Assembly (NCBI GenBank): GCA_016930275.1
Contig: JAFGHA010000108.1
Coordinates: 1-64,000, forward strand
Length of the DNA: 64,000 bases
Source: Chitinispirillaceae bacterium
GTDB taxonomy: Bacteria > Fibrobacterota > Chitinivibrionia > Chitinivibrionales > Chitinispirillaceae
Direction of reading: 5' to 3'
Part shown: positions 54,432 through 63,630 of the stretch, piece by piece
Position numbering within the stretch: position 1 is the stretch's first letter
Layout of the letters: every line of letters begins with the position of its first letter
Notes under the pieces: model-generated
The model's database searches: none
Told to the model about the DNA's origin: nothing
Seen by the model: only the letters and a program-made list of their open reading frames with translations
Program-made: the position numbers and the translations under genes

Positions 54432-54860
54432 TCGGACGGTCCGTGATGATAATCCCTGGATAGGGTGAAAATACTCAACCGGGTGGCAGGCAATACACCG
54501 ATTTGATGATTTTTCATCCGGAACGGTTTAAAAAGACGAAAAGGTAAATCCGGGGAAGATTCAAAGGGGCAGGGCAGGGAAAGATAACCGGAACCGTTCG
54601 TGCTTCCCGGAATGTTCCTGCTTAAAAGCGAAGAATCTGTTGTCGGGTTGAGGGGTGCAGTAAGTAGGGGTCACAATCAACAGCCGGGGTTTCCCGACTG
54701 GTAAGTACCCGGCAATACACTTCGCCATGTCTATCACATACTCAAAATGAGAACACTTTTACTGTCTGAGTGATTGAATTTCCTTAAAAAACAGGTATAT
54801 TATTCCTGTAATTGCTTCATCGGAAGAATGCACATCAATTCACCTGAAAAAGGAGGAAGT
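54432..54860. other. Intergenic region, no gene
   Basis: 429 bases without a supported ORF, between divergent genes. It holds the likely promoter of the lipoprotein gene near its right end and a purine-rich stretch (54550-54600). Confidence 0.5.
54774..54801 (+). promoter_or_regulatory. Possible sigma-70 promoter of the lipoprotein gene
   Basis: TTGAAT (54774-54779), 16 bases, TATATT (54796-54801), about 60 bases before ATG 54861. The match is fair and the spacing one base short of ideal. Confidence 0.45.
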
Positions 54861-56171
54861 ATGAGAATAGTTGCGCTGCTCCTTATCGCAGTAGTGTTGT
54901 GGGGTTGCCAGGACCGGGCGGTCAATCCTTCGGTGGTCGACGACCACCAGACCGTGGAATACGGTAAATCAGCGATCACGCTGCCCGGAATGAAGACACT
55001 CGCGGTCGCTCCGGGTGCGGTCTGTAAGTTCACACTGACCATAACGGGAGACGGGATGGAACCGATGACGTTCGCATTTCCGCTGGGCGGCGACGACACG
55101 ACGATGATGATCGAGAAAATTCCCGCCGGACCAATGCGTCTTTTCACCGCTTCGCTGTATGTACCCGAGGGCGGTATGTACGAAGGTTCGGCCGCCACTG
55201 CCATTACGGCGGGTGAGGTTGCCTACGTAAAACTGGTGTTGCGGAAAACCGGTTCCGCACAGATTGACGTTATTATTGAGAGTGGGGACGATATCCCGGC
55301 AACTCCCGGCTGTTTCGCGATCGAGGGAGCAATCGGCGACGTGAAGTTCGGTGGTCTGGTGCTGAAACTGGAGACACTCACTGCAGCCGGTATGCATGCG
55401 AAAATTTTCCGCGGAGAAAAAGAGGTCGGCTATCTCGGAGGTGCGTTGTCACAGGATCATATAAAAGGACGACTGGTTATTGAAGGGATTACCGAAAGCG
55501 CCATGTTCGACGGGTATATGTCAACGGATCACAGTTACCTTAAAGGACAGGTGTATTCAATGGACGATACCTTAAATCCTATAGGTACCTTGTACGGTCC
55601 GGGAACGGTCTGCCCGACAGAACCGCAGGAACCTGAATACGGGTGTTTTTCGCTTGAAGGAAACATTGATGAGGTGGTGTTGAATGACTACGCCTTGAAA
55701 ATTATCGAACAGACGGCAACATCGCTTTCGGGATATTTTTACCTGAAAGGTGAAATGGTCGGAAAATTATACGGAAAACTTGATGGAGGGATGCTTACCG
55801 GTATGCTGGTTATTCCCGGTGTGATCGAACAAGTCTGGCTGGATGGGGGCGTTTCGATGTCCAACGGGATCATATCGTTCATCAAAGTAATGCTGTATGC
55901 CGATGAGGAGCAGCAGACGGTGATCGGACCCATGTACGGAACCGCTACCGATTGCGCCGTCATCGCACCGCCACCGGAAACAACCTGTTTCGTTGATACG
56001 CTGGGCGGCGAAACATCCTGCAAGGATTCCGAAACATGGGTGAAATATGCCGACGAGGAGTGTCGTGCAAAAGGCGGAACCGTTAGCGGCTATTATTTCA
56101 TCGAGCCCTGCGGCAAGGACGAAGATTCGACGTACAGTGTCATGTGTTTTGAATGCTGCGGAAAACAGTGA
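54861..56171 (+). CDS. Lipoprotein with two tandem repeats and a Cys-rich end
   Basis: 436 residues from ATG 54861 behind AAAAGGAGG; the track start at 54774 is 87 bases upstream. Lipobox LWGC. After a ~130-residue beta-rich segment there are two related units of ~105 residues: CFAIEGAIGDVKFGGLVLKLE... and CFSLEGNIDEVVLNDYALKII..., each ending in a GTLYGPGT / GPMYGTAT-like strand. The C-terminal ~60 residues hold nine Cys (CFVDTLGGETSC, CRAKGG, CFECCGKQ). No family recognised. It is probably on the surface or in the periplasm. Confidence 0.7.
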   Translation: MRIVALLLIAVVLWGCQDRAVNPSVVDDHQTVEYGKSAITLPGMKTLAVAPGAVCKFTLTITGDGMEPMTFAFPLGGDDTTMMIEKIPAGPMRLFTASLYVPEGGMYEGSAATAITAGEVAYVKLVLRKTGSAQIDVIIESGDDIPATPGCFAIEGAIGDVKFGGLVLKLETLTAAGMHAKIFRGEKEVGYLGGALSQDHIKGRLVIEGITESAMFDGYMSTDHSYLKGQVYSMDDTLNPIGTLYGPGTVCPTEPQEPEYGCFSLEGNIDEVVLNDYALKIIEQTATSLSGYFYLKGEMVGKLYGKLDGGMLTGMLVIPGVIEQVWLDGGVSMSNGIISFIKVMLYADEEQQTVIGPMYGTATDCAVIAPPPETTCFVDTLGGETSCKDSETWVKYADEECRAKGGTVSGYYFIEPCGKDEDSTYSVMCFECCGKQ

Positions 56172-56235
56172 TGAATCGGGTTCCTATCTCTAAATCAGGT
56201 ATTTGCATATAACTTCAGATAAAATTCCGAATACG

Positions 56236-56295
56236 CGCTCATCCTGAGCCTGCCGAAGGGTAAATTTTCATGGTTCGACAGGCTCACCATGAGCG
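56236..56295. repeat. Imperfect palindromic repeat (REP-like)
   Basis: Arms of 22 bases (CGCTCATCCTGAGCCTGCCGAA and the reverse complement of 56274-56295) with three mismatches, and a 16-base spacer. The TGAGCCTG(T/C)CGAA core is a repeat motif seen across many bacterial genomes. It lies between convergent genes and could be a transposed REP or a terminator. Confidence 0.7.
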
Positions 56296-56340
56296 GTAAA
56301 TAAATGCTATTCGCAATCAGGTGTATCGTTGTGTAAATAA

Positions 56341-58086
56341 TTACTGCGGCAGGGATGCATTCCGCAATCCCGTCAGAAACCTTCGTGCATTGATGCCGAG
56401 TACGCGGGTGGAGTAACCGCCTTCCTGCGCCACCAGTGTCGGGAGTTTGAGCGCACCGATCAGGTTTCCGTTGAGTTCGAAATCGTGTGCTCCCAACGTC
56501 CAGGTACCGGTCGGATCGCCTTTCGCCGTGTCAAGCCCGAGCGAAACAACCAGGAACATCGGTTTGAACCGGGCGATCCGTTGAACTGCCTGTGTAAGGT
56601 AGCTCCGGTACAGAATACCGTCACACTGTTCGGGGATCGGATAGTTGCAATTATATCCTTTTCCTTCCCCTTCTCCACGTTCCTCCCGGAAACCGCTGAA
56701 ATATGGATAGGCGAAACTCGGATGTCCATGCAGTGAAATGGTAAGCACGTCGCGGCGACGATAGAAAATATCCTGATGCCCGTTCCCATGGTGGTAGTCG
56801 ATGTCGAGTAGCGCGACGGGACCTTCTCGACTGAGCATATTCGCGGCGATTGATGCGTTGTTGAAATAGCAGAATCCGCCGAAGGACCTGAACTCCGCAT
56901 GATGCCCGGGCGGCCGGACCAGCGCGTAGGTTATCCGGGTTCCCCGGAGCAGGAGATCCGCGGCGGTGAGCGTGCAGTCTACCGCATGCCGCGCCGCGGT
57001 AAATGCATTGTTGTTGAGGGGAGTAAAGGTGTCGATACAGTAGTATCCCGCCCGGACGGCAAGTTCCTTGGGCGGACGGGCAGTGTTACGGATCGGAAAG
57101 ACATATGGATACACCGAATTTCCGGGGGCCAGCGTTTCACATACATTACGGAAGTAGTCGATATATTCCTGTTTGTGTACCGCGGTAAGATGCTGTTCGG
57201 AAAAGTGTCGCGGTTCGATCCGCTGAAACAGGTCGTTGTGTTCGATCTCACGCAGGATCGAACTGATGCGCACCGGTGTTTCAACATAGCCGCGGTCATG
57301 CACATGATGAATCGAATGACGGTCGTTGACGACATAGAAGATACGGTGATCGGCCGGTACCTGAACCGCCGGGAGCCGGCGCGGGGTATTTTTTTTCTGA
57401 TACCGGGGGGGGCGTATCGTCAAAACGGGATCAGTTACCGATCCGAAAATTTTTTCCACATAGCCGGGCGGACAGCGTTTTCCGTATTTCAGTTCCAGAA
57501 TCGCGCTGAAAATTTCGCGGGCTTCGCTGTTTGACGGTGGCGGGTTCGTTTCGAGCGGGTCGAAGACCAGATACGGCGGACAATCATCACCCGGCTCGAA
57601 TGGCGTTTCCCAGGCGGTGCCGGTGATCGGCCGTGCGCCGTATCGTTCGTAAAACCGCAACCGTTTCTCATTCTGTCTGAGTACCTCAGGATCACGACAG
57701 AGATTCGGATCGTCGGGAAGACACTCATAGTATAGTCCATTTACTTTAAGAAAGCTCGCCTCATCCCTGATACGTTCGTAAAGCGCTCCGCCGATTCCCC
57801 GGGAAGTGAGCTTTGAAGAAGAGGAAAGATAATCGAGAAAGCAGAACCGGAGGTGCTGTTCATACGAGAGAAGTGCGAATCCCTGTACCGTTCCCCGGCC
57901 GTTTTCGGCGACGAAAAGAATTGACCGGTACCGGAATTTAAGAGGATTGCTCAATTTTTCCTGCAGTGAAGTGACTTCAGCCGGTCGAAGACCGGGAAAT
58001 TGTTCACGCAGTATCTGCTGCACCTGCTCGATCGCCGTACGGTCAATCGGCAGTGTCGTACCGGATACACAGCGAATTCTGAACAT
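56341..58086 (-). CDS. GNAT acetyltransferase fused to histone-deacetylase-family hydrolase
   Basis: 581 residues. The N-terminal ~190 residues are a GNAT domain (SILFVAENGRGTVQGFALLSYEQ, KLTSRGIGGALYERI with the acetyl-CoA loop, LRFYERYGARP). The C-terminal ~330 residues are a class II HDAC/acetylpolyamine amidohydrolase: RPPGHHA, FCYFNNASIAA, LLDIDYHHGNGHQDIFY and LGLDTAKGDPTG provide the zinc and proton-transfer residues. The fusion of an acetylase and deacetylase in one chain suggests a local acetylation cycle on lysine, polyamine or acetate esters. Its target is unknown. Confidence 0.85.
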   Translation of the reverse strand: MFRIRCVSGTTLPIDRTAIEQVQQILREQFPGLRPAEVTSLQEKLSNPLKFRYRSILFVAENGRGTVQGFALLSYEQHLRFCFLDYLSSSSKLTSRGIGGALYERIRDEASFLKVNGLYYECLPDDPNLCRDPEVLRQNEKRLRFYERYGARPITGTAWETPFEPGDDCPPYLVFDPLETNPPPSNSEAREIFSAILELKYGKRCPPGYVEKIFGSVTDPVLTIRPPRYQKKNTPRRLPAVQVPADHRIFYVVNDRHSIHHVHDRGYVETPVRISSILREIEHNDLFQRIEPRHFSEQHLTAVHKQEYIDYFRNVCETLAPGNSVYPYVFPIRNTARPPKELAVRAGYYCIDTFTPLNNNAFTAARHAVDCTLTAADLLLRGTRITYALVRPPGHHAEFRSFGGFCYFNNASIAANMLSREGPVALLDIDYHHGNGHQDIFYRRRDVLTISLHGHPSFAYPYFSGFREERGEGEGKGYNCNYPIPEQCDGILYRSYLTQAVQRIARFKPMFLVVSLGLDTAKGDPTGTWTLGAHDFELNGNLIGALKLPTLVAQEGGYSTRVLGINARRFLTGLRNASLPQ

Positions 58087-58202
58087 TTGGGGCCGCTCTG
58101 AAAATAGTGGCGATGCAACCGGGGGGCAGGTGGTATTTTTTCCCTGCCCGATCCGTCCGCCACTAATATACCATCAGTAAAATAACTACAGAAAGTCTTT
58201 TC

Positions 58203-59579
58203 ATGCCCCCGAACAAATCAGGCAGGGACTGCACTACCGGAAGTATCCCCCGCCACCTGCTCGCGGTCGCTGCCCCCATGCTGATTGGTAACTTCATCCA
58301 GTCGGGTTATGCCATTATCGATGCGGTATGGGTCGGACGGGTTGTCGGGAAGGAGGCGATCGGCGCTATTGCGGTAAGTTTTCCGGTACTGTTTCTTTTC
58401 ATTGCCGTCGCTGCCGGGGCAACCATGGCGACCACCATTCTGATTTCGCAGTATTTCGGCGCCGGAAATCTGGAACAGGTGAAAAAAACGATCGGCGCCT
58501 CAATTTTTTTTGCAATACTGCTCAGTGTGGTTATTTCGACGGCAGGGATTTTCACCACCGATCATATTCTACGATTGCTTAAAACACCGGAATCGATCAT
58601 TCCCGCCGCGTCGCAGTATCTTAAAATCAATTTCGGTGGCTTCCTTATTATGTATTGCGGATTTCTCATCGGATCGATACTTCGTGGTATCGGCGATTCG
58701 AAGACCCCTCTCTACTTCATGATTGTCGGCGTTGCGGTCAATGCGGTGCTTGATCCGCTGCTCATTATCGGGGTTGGTCCGTTTCCCCGTCTCGGGCTGG
58801 GAGGGGCGGCAGTCGCCTCGATTTGCGGCCAGCTGATCGCCACCATCATCGGTTACGGCTACCTGCGGAAGAAAAAAAATATCGTTGCCGTTGATCTGCA
58901 TCTGATCGGCTGGAATCCTGAAAAAATTCGGTTGATCATGAAAATCGGATTTCCTTCAATGCTGCAACAGTCGGCGGTATCACTCGGTATGGCCACCATT
59001 ACCTCGATTGTGAACGGCTTCGGTGACACCGCTACGGCTGCGTTCGGAGCCGCCGGGCGTATCGATACGGTGTCGATGTTTCCGGCGATGTCGATCGGCA
59101 TGGCGGTATCGATCATAAGCGGTCAGAATATCGGTGCCGGGAAGCATGCACGGGTGCGTCAGGTGTTCAAATGGGGTATGTTCATGACGGTTGCAGTTTC
59201 TCTTTTCTTCACGTTTTTTTATCTGACGATTCCGAAATTCCTGCTTTCGGCATTTCTTTCCGATCCGGACGTCCTGGCGATCGGCGCGAATTTCCTCAGA
59301 ATCGTCGGGCCGGGGGAACTCTTCTTCGCCATGGCATTCGTGGCGAATGGTGTTATCAATGGTGCGGGACATACCCGGGTGACTCTTGTTTTCACCATCC
59401 TCGCTCTCTGGGGGGTACGGGTACCCGCCGCCAAATTTCTTTCAGAGACCGGTCTTGGTATCAACGGTATCTGGCTTGGTACGGTGTTCGGTTTTTTCAC
59501 CAGTATGCTGCTGAGCACGATCTGGTACTTTTCGGGAAGATGGACCAGACAGGTTATCAAGACACGATCGGCGACGTAG
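58203..59579 (+). CDS. MATE-family multidrug/toxin efflux protein
   Basis: 458 residues with 12 membrane helices. Two homologous halves: FIQSGYAIIDAVWVGRVVGKEAIGAIAVSFP and later FPSMLQQSAVSLGMATITSIVNGFG. Na+ or H+ driven export of drugs or metabolites across the inner membrane. No regulator adjacent. Confidence 0.92.
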   Translation: MPPNKSGRDCTTGSIPRHLLAVAAPMLIGNFIQSGYAIIDAVWVGRVVGKEAIGAIAVSFPVLFLFIAVAAGATMATTILISQYFGAGNLEQVKKTIGASIFFAILLSVVISTAGIFTTDHILRLLKTPESIIPAASQYLKINFGGFLIMYCGFLIGSILRGIGDSKTPLYFMIVGVAVNAVLDPLLIIGVGPFPRLGLGGAAVASICGQLIATIIGYGYLRKKKNIVAVDLHLIGWNPEKIRLIMKIGFPSMLQQSAVSLGMATITSIVNGFGDTATAAFGAAGRIDTVSMFPAMSIGMAVSIISGQNIGAGKHARVRQVFKWGMFMTVAVSLFFTFFYLTIPKFLLSAFLSDPDVLAIGANFLRIVGPGELFFAMAFVANGVINGAGHTRVTLVFTILALWGVRVPAAKFLSETGLGINGIWLGTVFGFFTSMLLSTIWYFSGRWTRQVIKTRSAT

Positions 59580-59599
59580 ACTTCCATTTTTGTAATTTT

Positions 59600-60220
59600 C
59601 AGGACGGTTGTTTTCGACGGCAGATACCCTTTCAGCATCGGTGACCGTGACTGCGGAAGACAGCGTATCCGACAATCCGGTAACGGTCTAACCCCGAAGG
59701 GAACGGCAAAATTTCCGGTATGGTAACCTATACCGGTGTTCTTCCCGCCGATAAAATGTTTATTCTTCTGTATGCTGAAGCGCATGGTGACTGGATACGC
59801 GGTGTTTCTCCCTTGTCCGACGGGTCGTATACAATCGATAAAACACCCGCCGCAATCGACACCAACGGTGATAAAAAGGCCTAAGCGCTTTCGATCGGTG
59901 ACGATATTCCCGTAAGGTATGAAGGTGGGTCGGTTCCGACCGTGTTCACCATGACTGCTTCGTCGATCAGCAGAAGCACCGATGCGGTTCAACTCCATTT
60001 CACTCTACCTCAAAAAGTATCAGTGGGATTCAGGGTATTTGATCTGACCGGTAAAGTGATCGCCCGGCGGGCGCCGGTGGTGTATGAAGCAGGAGTGTAT
60101 ACGATTGCATGGAACATGTTTGCATCGGCAAACCGGGCAGTAGCGAACGGGACCTATGTCCTGCTGCTCGAAGGCAACCACCGGTACACCTCGCATCAGA
60201 TTCTCAGAATAATCCGGTAG
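59600..60220 (+). pseudogene. Decayed secreted protein with a C-terminal sorting-like domain
   Basis: The frame of the 59942 ORF continues upstream through an in-frame TAA (59882-59884) with coding-like sequence (GMVTYTGVLPADKMF, DGSYTIDKTPAAIDTNGD). Further upstream another frame (TLSASVTVTAEDSVSDNPV) suggests a frameshift near 59680. The C-terminus has a FlgD-like/sorting domain (VFDLTGKVIARRAPVVYEAG, NGTYVLLLEGNHRYTSHQILRII) like those of exported FCB proteins. Upstream is missing; it ends directly after the MATE gene. Confidence 0.65.
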
Positions 60221-60282
60221 CAGTATCCTGCAATGCCCTCTCAGGATGCTTGAACCGACCCGAAACTCCGTACGCGCCGTCC

Positions 60283-60304
60283 CCCCGGCGCGGCGGGGTT
60301 TTTT
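60283..60304 (+). terminator. Possible terminator after the decayed gene
   Basis: CCCCG / CGGGG stem with a 6-base loop, followed by TTTTTT. Short and GC-rich; plausible but weak. Confidence 0.4.
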
Positions 60305-60385
60305 GATCCCCACCCTTTATCCCTCCCCCGCTTTCGGGAGAGGGAAATTGACGACAAATTCCCTGAAGTGGTGGATGGTATCGTT

Positions 60386-60540
60386 AGTTTTTGGTGTCGG
60401 CAGCATACTCCACCGCTTCTTTAATCAGGAGAATGGCCTTCTCGATCTGTTTCATCGTTTCAAACCCGTACGATATGCGCAGCTGCCGCCTGGCAAGCAT
60501 ATGAGGCTGTTTGATCTCATCATTCCAAATGCTTGTATTT
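60386..60540 (-). pseudogene. Aminotransferase C-terminal remnant
   Basis: The minus-strand frame reads LARRQLRISYGFETMKQIEKAI and then LLIKEAVEYAADTKN before a TAA. RISY followed by an amphipathic helix is the usual end of PLP aminotransferases of class I/II. No upstream enzyme body is present in the 450-base gap, so this is a leftover. Not in the ORF track. Confidence 0.5.
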
Positions 60541-60670
60541 GTTTACAGGGTCACCTATTTTCAACCTGAGGTCTGGAGCCCGGTTTGATTTCGCAATTCA
60601 CGGATTCAACGGACCTAAAAAACATACGTCATGTTTTGCAGTAAGCTGGTGGCAGTGAGGATTATTACCG

Positions 60671-62008
60671 GTGAACGAAACCAATTGTAGAAACATAATT
60701 CTGATAATCACCATGATCGTGGTGAATACGTCGGCAGTGTTTGACGGGCAGGCGGATTTTATCCTCACCCTGAAAAATGCCTGCCGTACCGACCGGACCT
60801 TCATAGATCTGCGGCAGCAGTACAATCTGACACCGAAATATAACGGTCTGGTCCACGGCTGCATGCCGGTGCGTTGCCCGGCGGATATCAGTCGCGCCAC
60901 GTTCAAACGGCTGCTTGAATCCGATGCCCGTATCGCCTGTGTTGAACCTGATTACCGTATCGATGTCGTCGGGATTCCCGATGATCCCCATTTTTCAAAA
61001 CAGTGGTCGCTGCAGAACCGCTTGACTCCGGGGGCGGATGTCCGGGTGGTTGAGGCCTGGGGACTCCACCGCGGGAGCAAACGAATTATTCTCGCGGTGA
61101 TCGATACGGGTATTGATTACCTGCATCCCGATCTCGCCGCCAACATCTGGCGTAATCCCGGCGAGATTCCCGGTAACAACCGCGACGATGATGGCAACGG
61201 TTTTATCGATGATATATACGGCTGGAGCTTTGCCGAGGGAAACGCCGATCCGATCGATCGTCATTATCACGGTACCCACGTCGCAGGTATTATAGGCGCG
61301 GTTGGAAACAATGGTATCGGTGTGGCCGGTATCATGCACAATGCATCGATAATGGCGGTAAAAGCCCTCAGTGATCAGGGACACGGCTGGTCTTCCGGAC
61401 TGATTGCCGCCATTTATTATGCGGTGGACAACGGGGCGCGGGTTATCAACGCCAGCTGGGGCGGTGGGGGGCGGCAGCAGGCAATGGTCGATGCGCTGGC
61501 GTATGCCGAATCCCGTGGTGTTATCTTTGTGGCTGCATGTGGCAACAATCGGCGCGATACGGATGCAGAGCCATTTTATCCCGCATCGTACGAAGGTCCA
61601 AACGTGGTATCTGTGGGTGCAACCGACACGAAGGATACACTTGCATGGTTCTCCAACTGGGGCGTACAAAATGTGGATATTTTCGCACCAGGTGTTGAGA
61701 TTTTCAGCACGGTTCCCGGCGGTGAATATGCACCCGAGACCGGAACGTCCATGGCCGCGCCGATTGTTACCGGAGCCCTCGGGCTGCTGGTTTCCTTCGC
61801 GCCGTCGATGGACTGGCGCGAGCACATAAACGCTCTGTATGCATCCCTGCAACCGCTGCCGCAGTTGCAGGGGTATTGTGTCACCGGCGGAAGACTTGAC
61901 GTGTACCGGTTGCTGCGCCGGGGCGTACCGCGGGTGAGGGCCATGCAGGCAGCCATAATGTATGTTTCCGGTATGCTTGACCGTAAGAAAGAAAGGAACG
62001 ACAAATGA
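60671..62008 (+). CDS. Subtilisin-like serine protease (S8), exported
   Basis: 445 residues from GTG 60671. An N-terminal hydrophobic signal-like segment (IILIITMIVVNTSA) and a propeptide-like region (~25-100) precede the catalytic domain. Triad: Asp145 (VIDTGID), His203 (HGTHVAG), Ser360 (GTSMAAP); oxyanion Asn292 (ACGNN). The stop overlaps the secretin start (ATGA at 62005), so the protease and secretin are translationally coupled. It is likely to process proteins in the periplasm or at the surface. Confidence 0.93.
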   Translation: MNETNCRNIILIITMIVVNTSAVFDGQADFILTLKNACRTDRTFIDLRQQYNLTPKYNGLVHGCMPVRCPADISRATFKRLLESDARIACVEPDYRIDVVGIPDDPHFSKQWSLQNRLTPGADVRVVEAWGLHRGSKRIILAVIDTGIDYLHPDLAANIWRNPGEIPGNNRDDDGNGFIDDIYGWSFAEGNADPIDRHYHGTHVAGIIGAVGNNGIGVAGIMHNASIMAVKALSDQGHGWSSGLIAAIYYAVDNGARVINASWGGGGRQQAMVDALAYAESRGVIFVAACGNNRRDTDAEPFYPASYEGPNVVSVGATDTKDTLAWFSNWGVQNVDIFAPGVEIFSTVPGGEYAPETGTSMAAPIVTGALGLLVSFAPSMDWREHINALYASLQPLPQLQGYCVTGGRLDVYRLLRRGVPRVRAMQAAIMYVSGMLDRKKERNDK

Positions 62009-63369
62009 GAACCGCTTTCATCCTGATTTCCATCGTGCTGAGCCTGGCTACTGTTTTCGCTCAGAATCTCAAGGACGTCAAATTCTACAATCTCGAAAAG
62101 GAGTATCGGGAAACCGAAACCTTCGTTTACGAGGTGAAACAGGCCGCCGCGCTCGAACTCAAGCAGATCGTCGGTGATATGCTGTCGATTTACGGCTCGC
62201 TCTATGTCAACGAAAAAACCAATCAGCTCTACATCACCGATGTCCCCGAAAAGATCACTGATCTCAAGGAAGTTATCGCCGGGCTCGATACGACCGGCCT
62301 GAAAGCGGGGAACAACCTCGCCTCGAAGGTGATCTACCTGCAGCACGAAAATGTCAGCGAACTCAGCGGGATCATACGCCACAAGCTTTCACCCGACGGT
62401 ACCCTGTTCGAAGTGCCGTATCTCAATGCGATTTCGATCACCGACGTACCAAGCAAAATCGCCGAAGTGGAGGATCTGACCGCACTGCTTGACGTACCGG
62501 GAGCCCACATCGCCATCGAGATCACAGCGGTGGAATTCAACGACGAGCGGTTTTCGCGTCTGGGAATCAATATTTTCAATTGGCTGCAGGGGTTGAGCGT
62601 CCATGCCGACCTGCACGGAATGAACCCCGGTGATCTGAGAAATGCAGGGCAGTATCGGGTTCGCTCCTCGACGGAACGGTACCTTCCCGAAGATGGAAAA
62701 ACCATCAACGAGAATGACCGGAGTAAAACACAGCATCTCGTTGCAGAGGTGAGTGTGGCGGATCTGGTCGGTTTTATCTGCGAAAACGGAGACGGCGCCG
62801 TACTCGCGAATTCGCGTATCGTCACCCGCAACAACAAGGAGGCGATCATCTCGGCCCGGGAAGTCATCCCCTACCGGTTTTACGAGAACGACGAAGCGGA
62901 GCGCAGCAGTCTGGAAGGACAGAAGGCGGCGGGGATATACGTACGGGTGCTGCCCACGCTGCAGCAGGACAGTCTGATCAATCTTGCAATTTTTCCCGTG
63001 ATATCCAATCTCACCGGCTGGAGTCCGAAAGGGGTACCGATCATCTTCGAGCGGACGCTTTCCACCGAAGTCAAGGTGAAAGACAACAGCGTATTCGTGC
63101 TCGGCGGCCTCAAGAAAAAGGAGATCGTTGATGTGCGTCGCGGCATTCCGGGGCTCAAGGACATTCCTGTTCTGCAATATCTGTTTTCCGTCAAAAAACA
63201 GGTGACGGTCGAACGGGAAGTGCTGCTTTTTATCAGGCCGACCACCGAGGTGCGGACCGAGATGGAAGAGGAACAGGTCAGGGGACTTATCGAGCGGTTC
63301 CGGAAAGTTGAAAACAGGGGTCGACCGACACGCAGGGAGCGGAGAGTTAGAAAACAAGGCGAAAAATAA
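62005..63369 (+). CDS. Secretin-family outer-membrane protein
   Basis: 454 residues. The signal peptide ends VFA with Gln next, so the mature protein starts QNLKD. Two N-domain-like units come first (YEVKQAAALELKQIVGDML, VIYLQHENVSELSGIIRHKL). The C-terminal secretin core (ISAREVIPY, VKDNSVFVLGGLKKKE, GIPGLKDIPVLQYLF, EVLLFIRPTTEV) is complete. It is short compared with GspD or PilQ. It ends in an Arg-rich tail (RPTRRERRVRKQ). No other secretion or pilus gene is in the window; its mate is the protease upstream. Confidence 0.9.
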   Translation: MRTAFILISIVLSLATVFAQNLKDVKFYNLEKEYRETETFVYEVKQAAALELKQIVGDMLSIYGSLYVNEKTNQLYITDVPEKITDLKEVIAGLDTTGLKAGNNLASKVIYLQHENVSELSGIIRHKLSPDGTLFEVPYLNAISITDVPSKIAEVEDLTALLDVPGAHIAIEITAVEFNDERFSRLGINIFNWLQGLSVHADLHGMNPGDLRNAGQYRVRSSTERYLPEDGKTINENDRSKTQHLVAEVSVADLVGFICENGDGAVLANSRIVTRNNKEAIISAREVIPYRFYENDEAERSSLEGQKAAGIYVRVLPTLQQDSLINLAIFPVISNLTGWSPKGVPIIFERTLSTEVKVKDNSVFVLGGLKKKEIVDVRRGIPGLKDIPVLQYLFSVKKQVTVEREVLLFIRPTTEVRTEMEEEQVRGLIERFRKVENRGRPTRRERRVRKQGEK

Positions 63370-63630
63370 GTTTGATATGACTTGTATCTGTCAATTTCTC
63401 GCGCGATAAATCATTACCGGAAATATGTACGGACGAAACATTTCCGGTCTTTCCCGGGATTACCTGATACCGGTTTGTTCCTGCGGAACGCTTGCAGGGA
63501 GGTGATGGTTCATTTACGTTAAATAATTGTCCCGGCTAAATTCACAAAACTATATTTCTCCGTCAGCGTTTCCGGCATTTCAATAATCGATACTCATTCA
63601 GATATCAGCTGCAAAGAGAGGTGGTATTCT

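Noticed and set aside
60995-61852. 285-residue minus-strand ORF
   Set aside because: Antisense of the subtilase, whose catalytic triad is on the plus strand.
62389-63357. 322-residue minus-strand ORF
   Set aside because: Antisense of the secretin; no family features.
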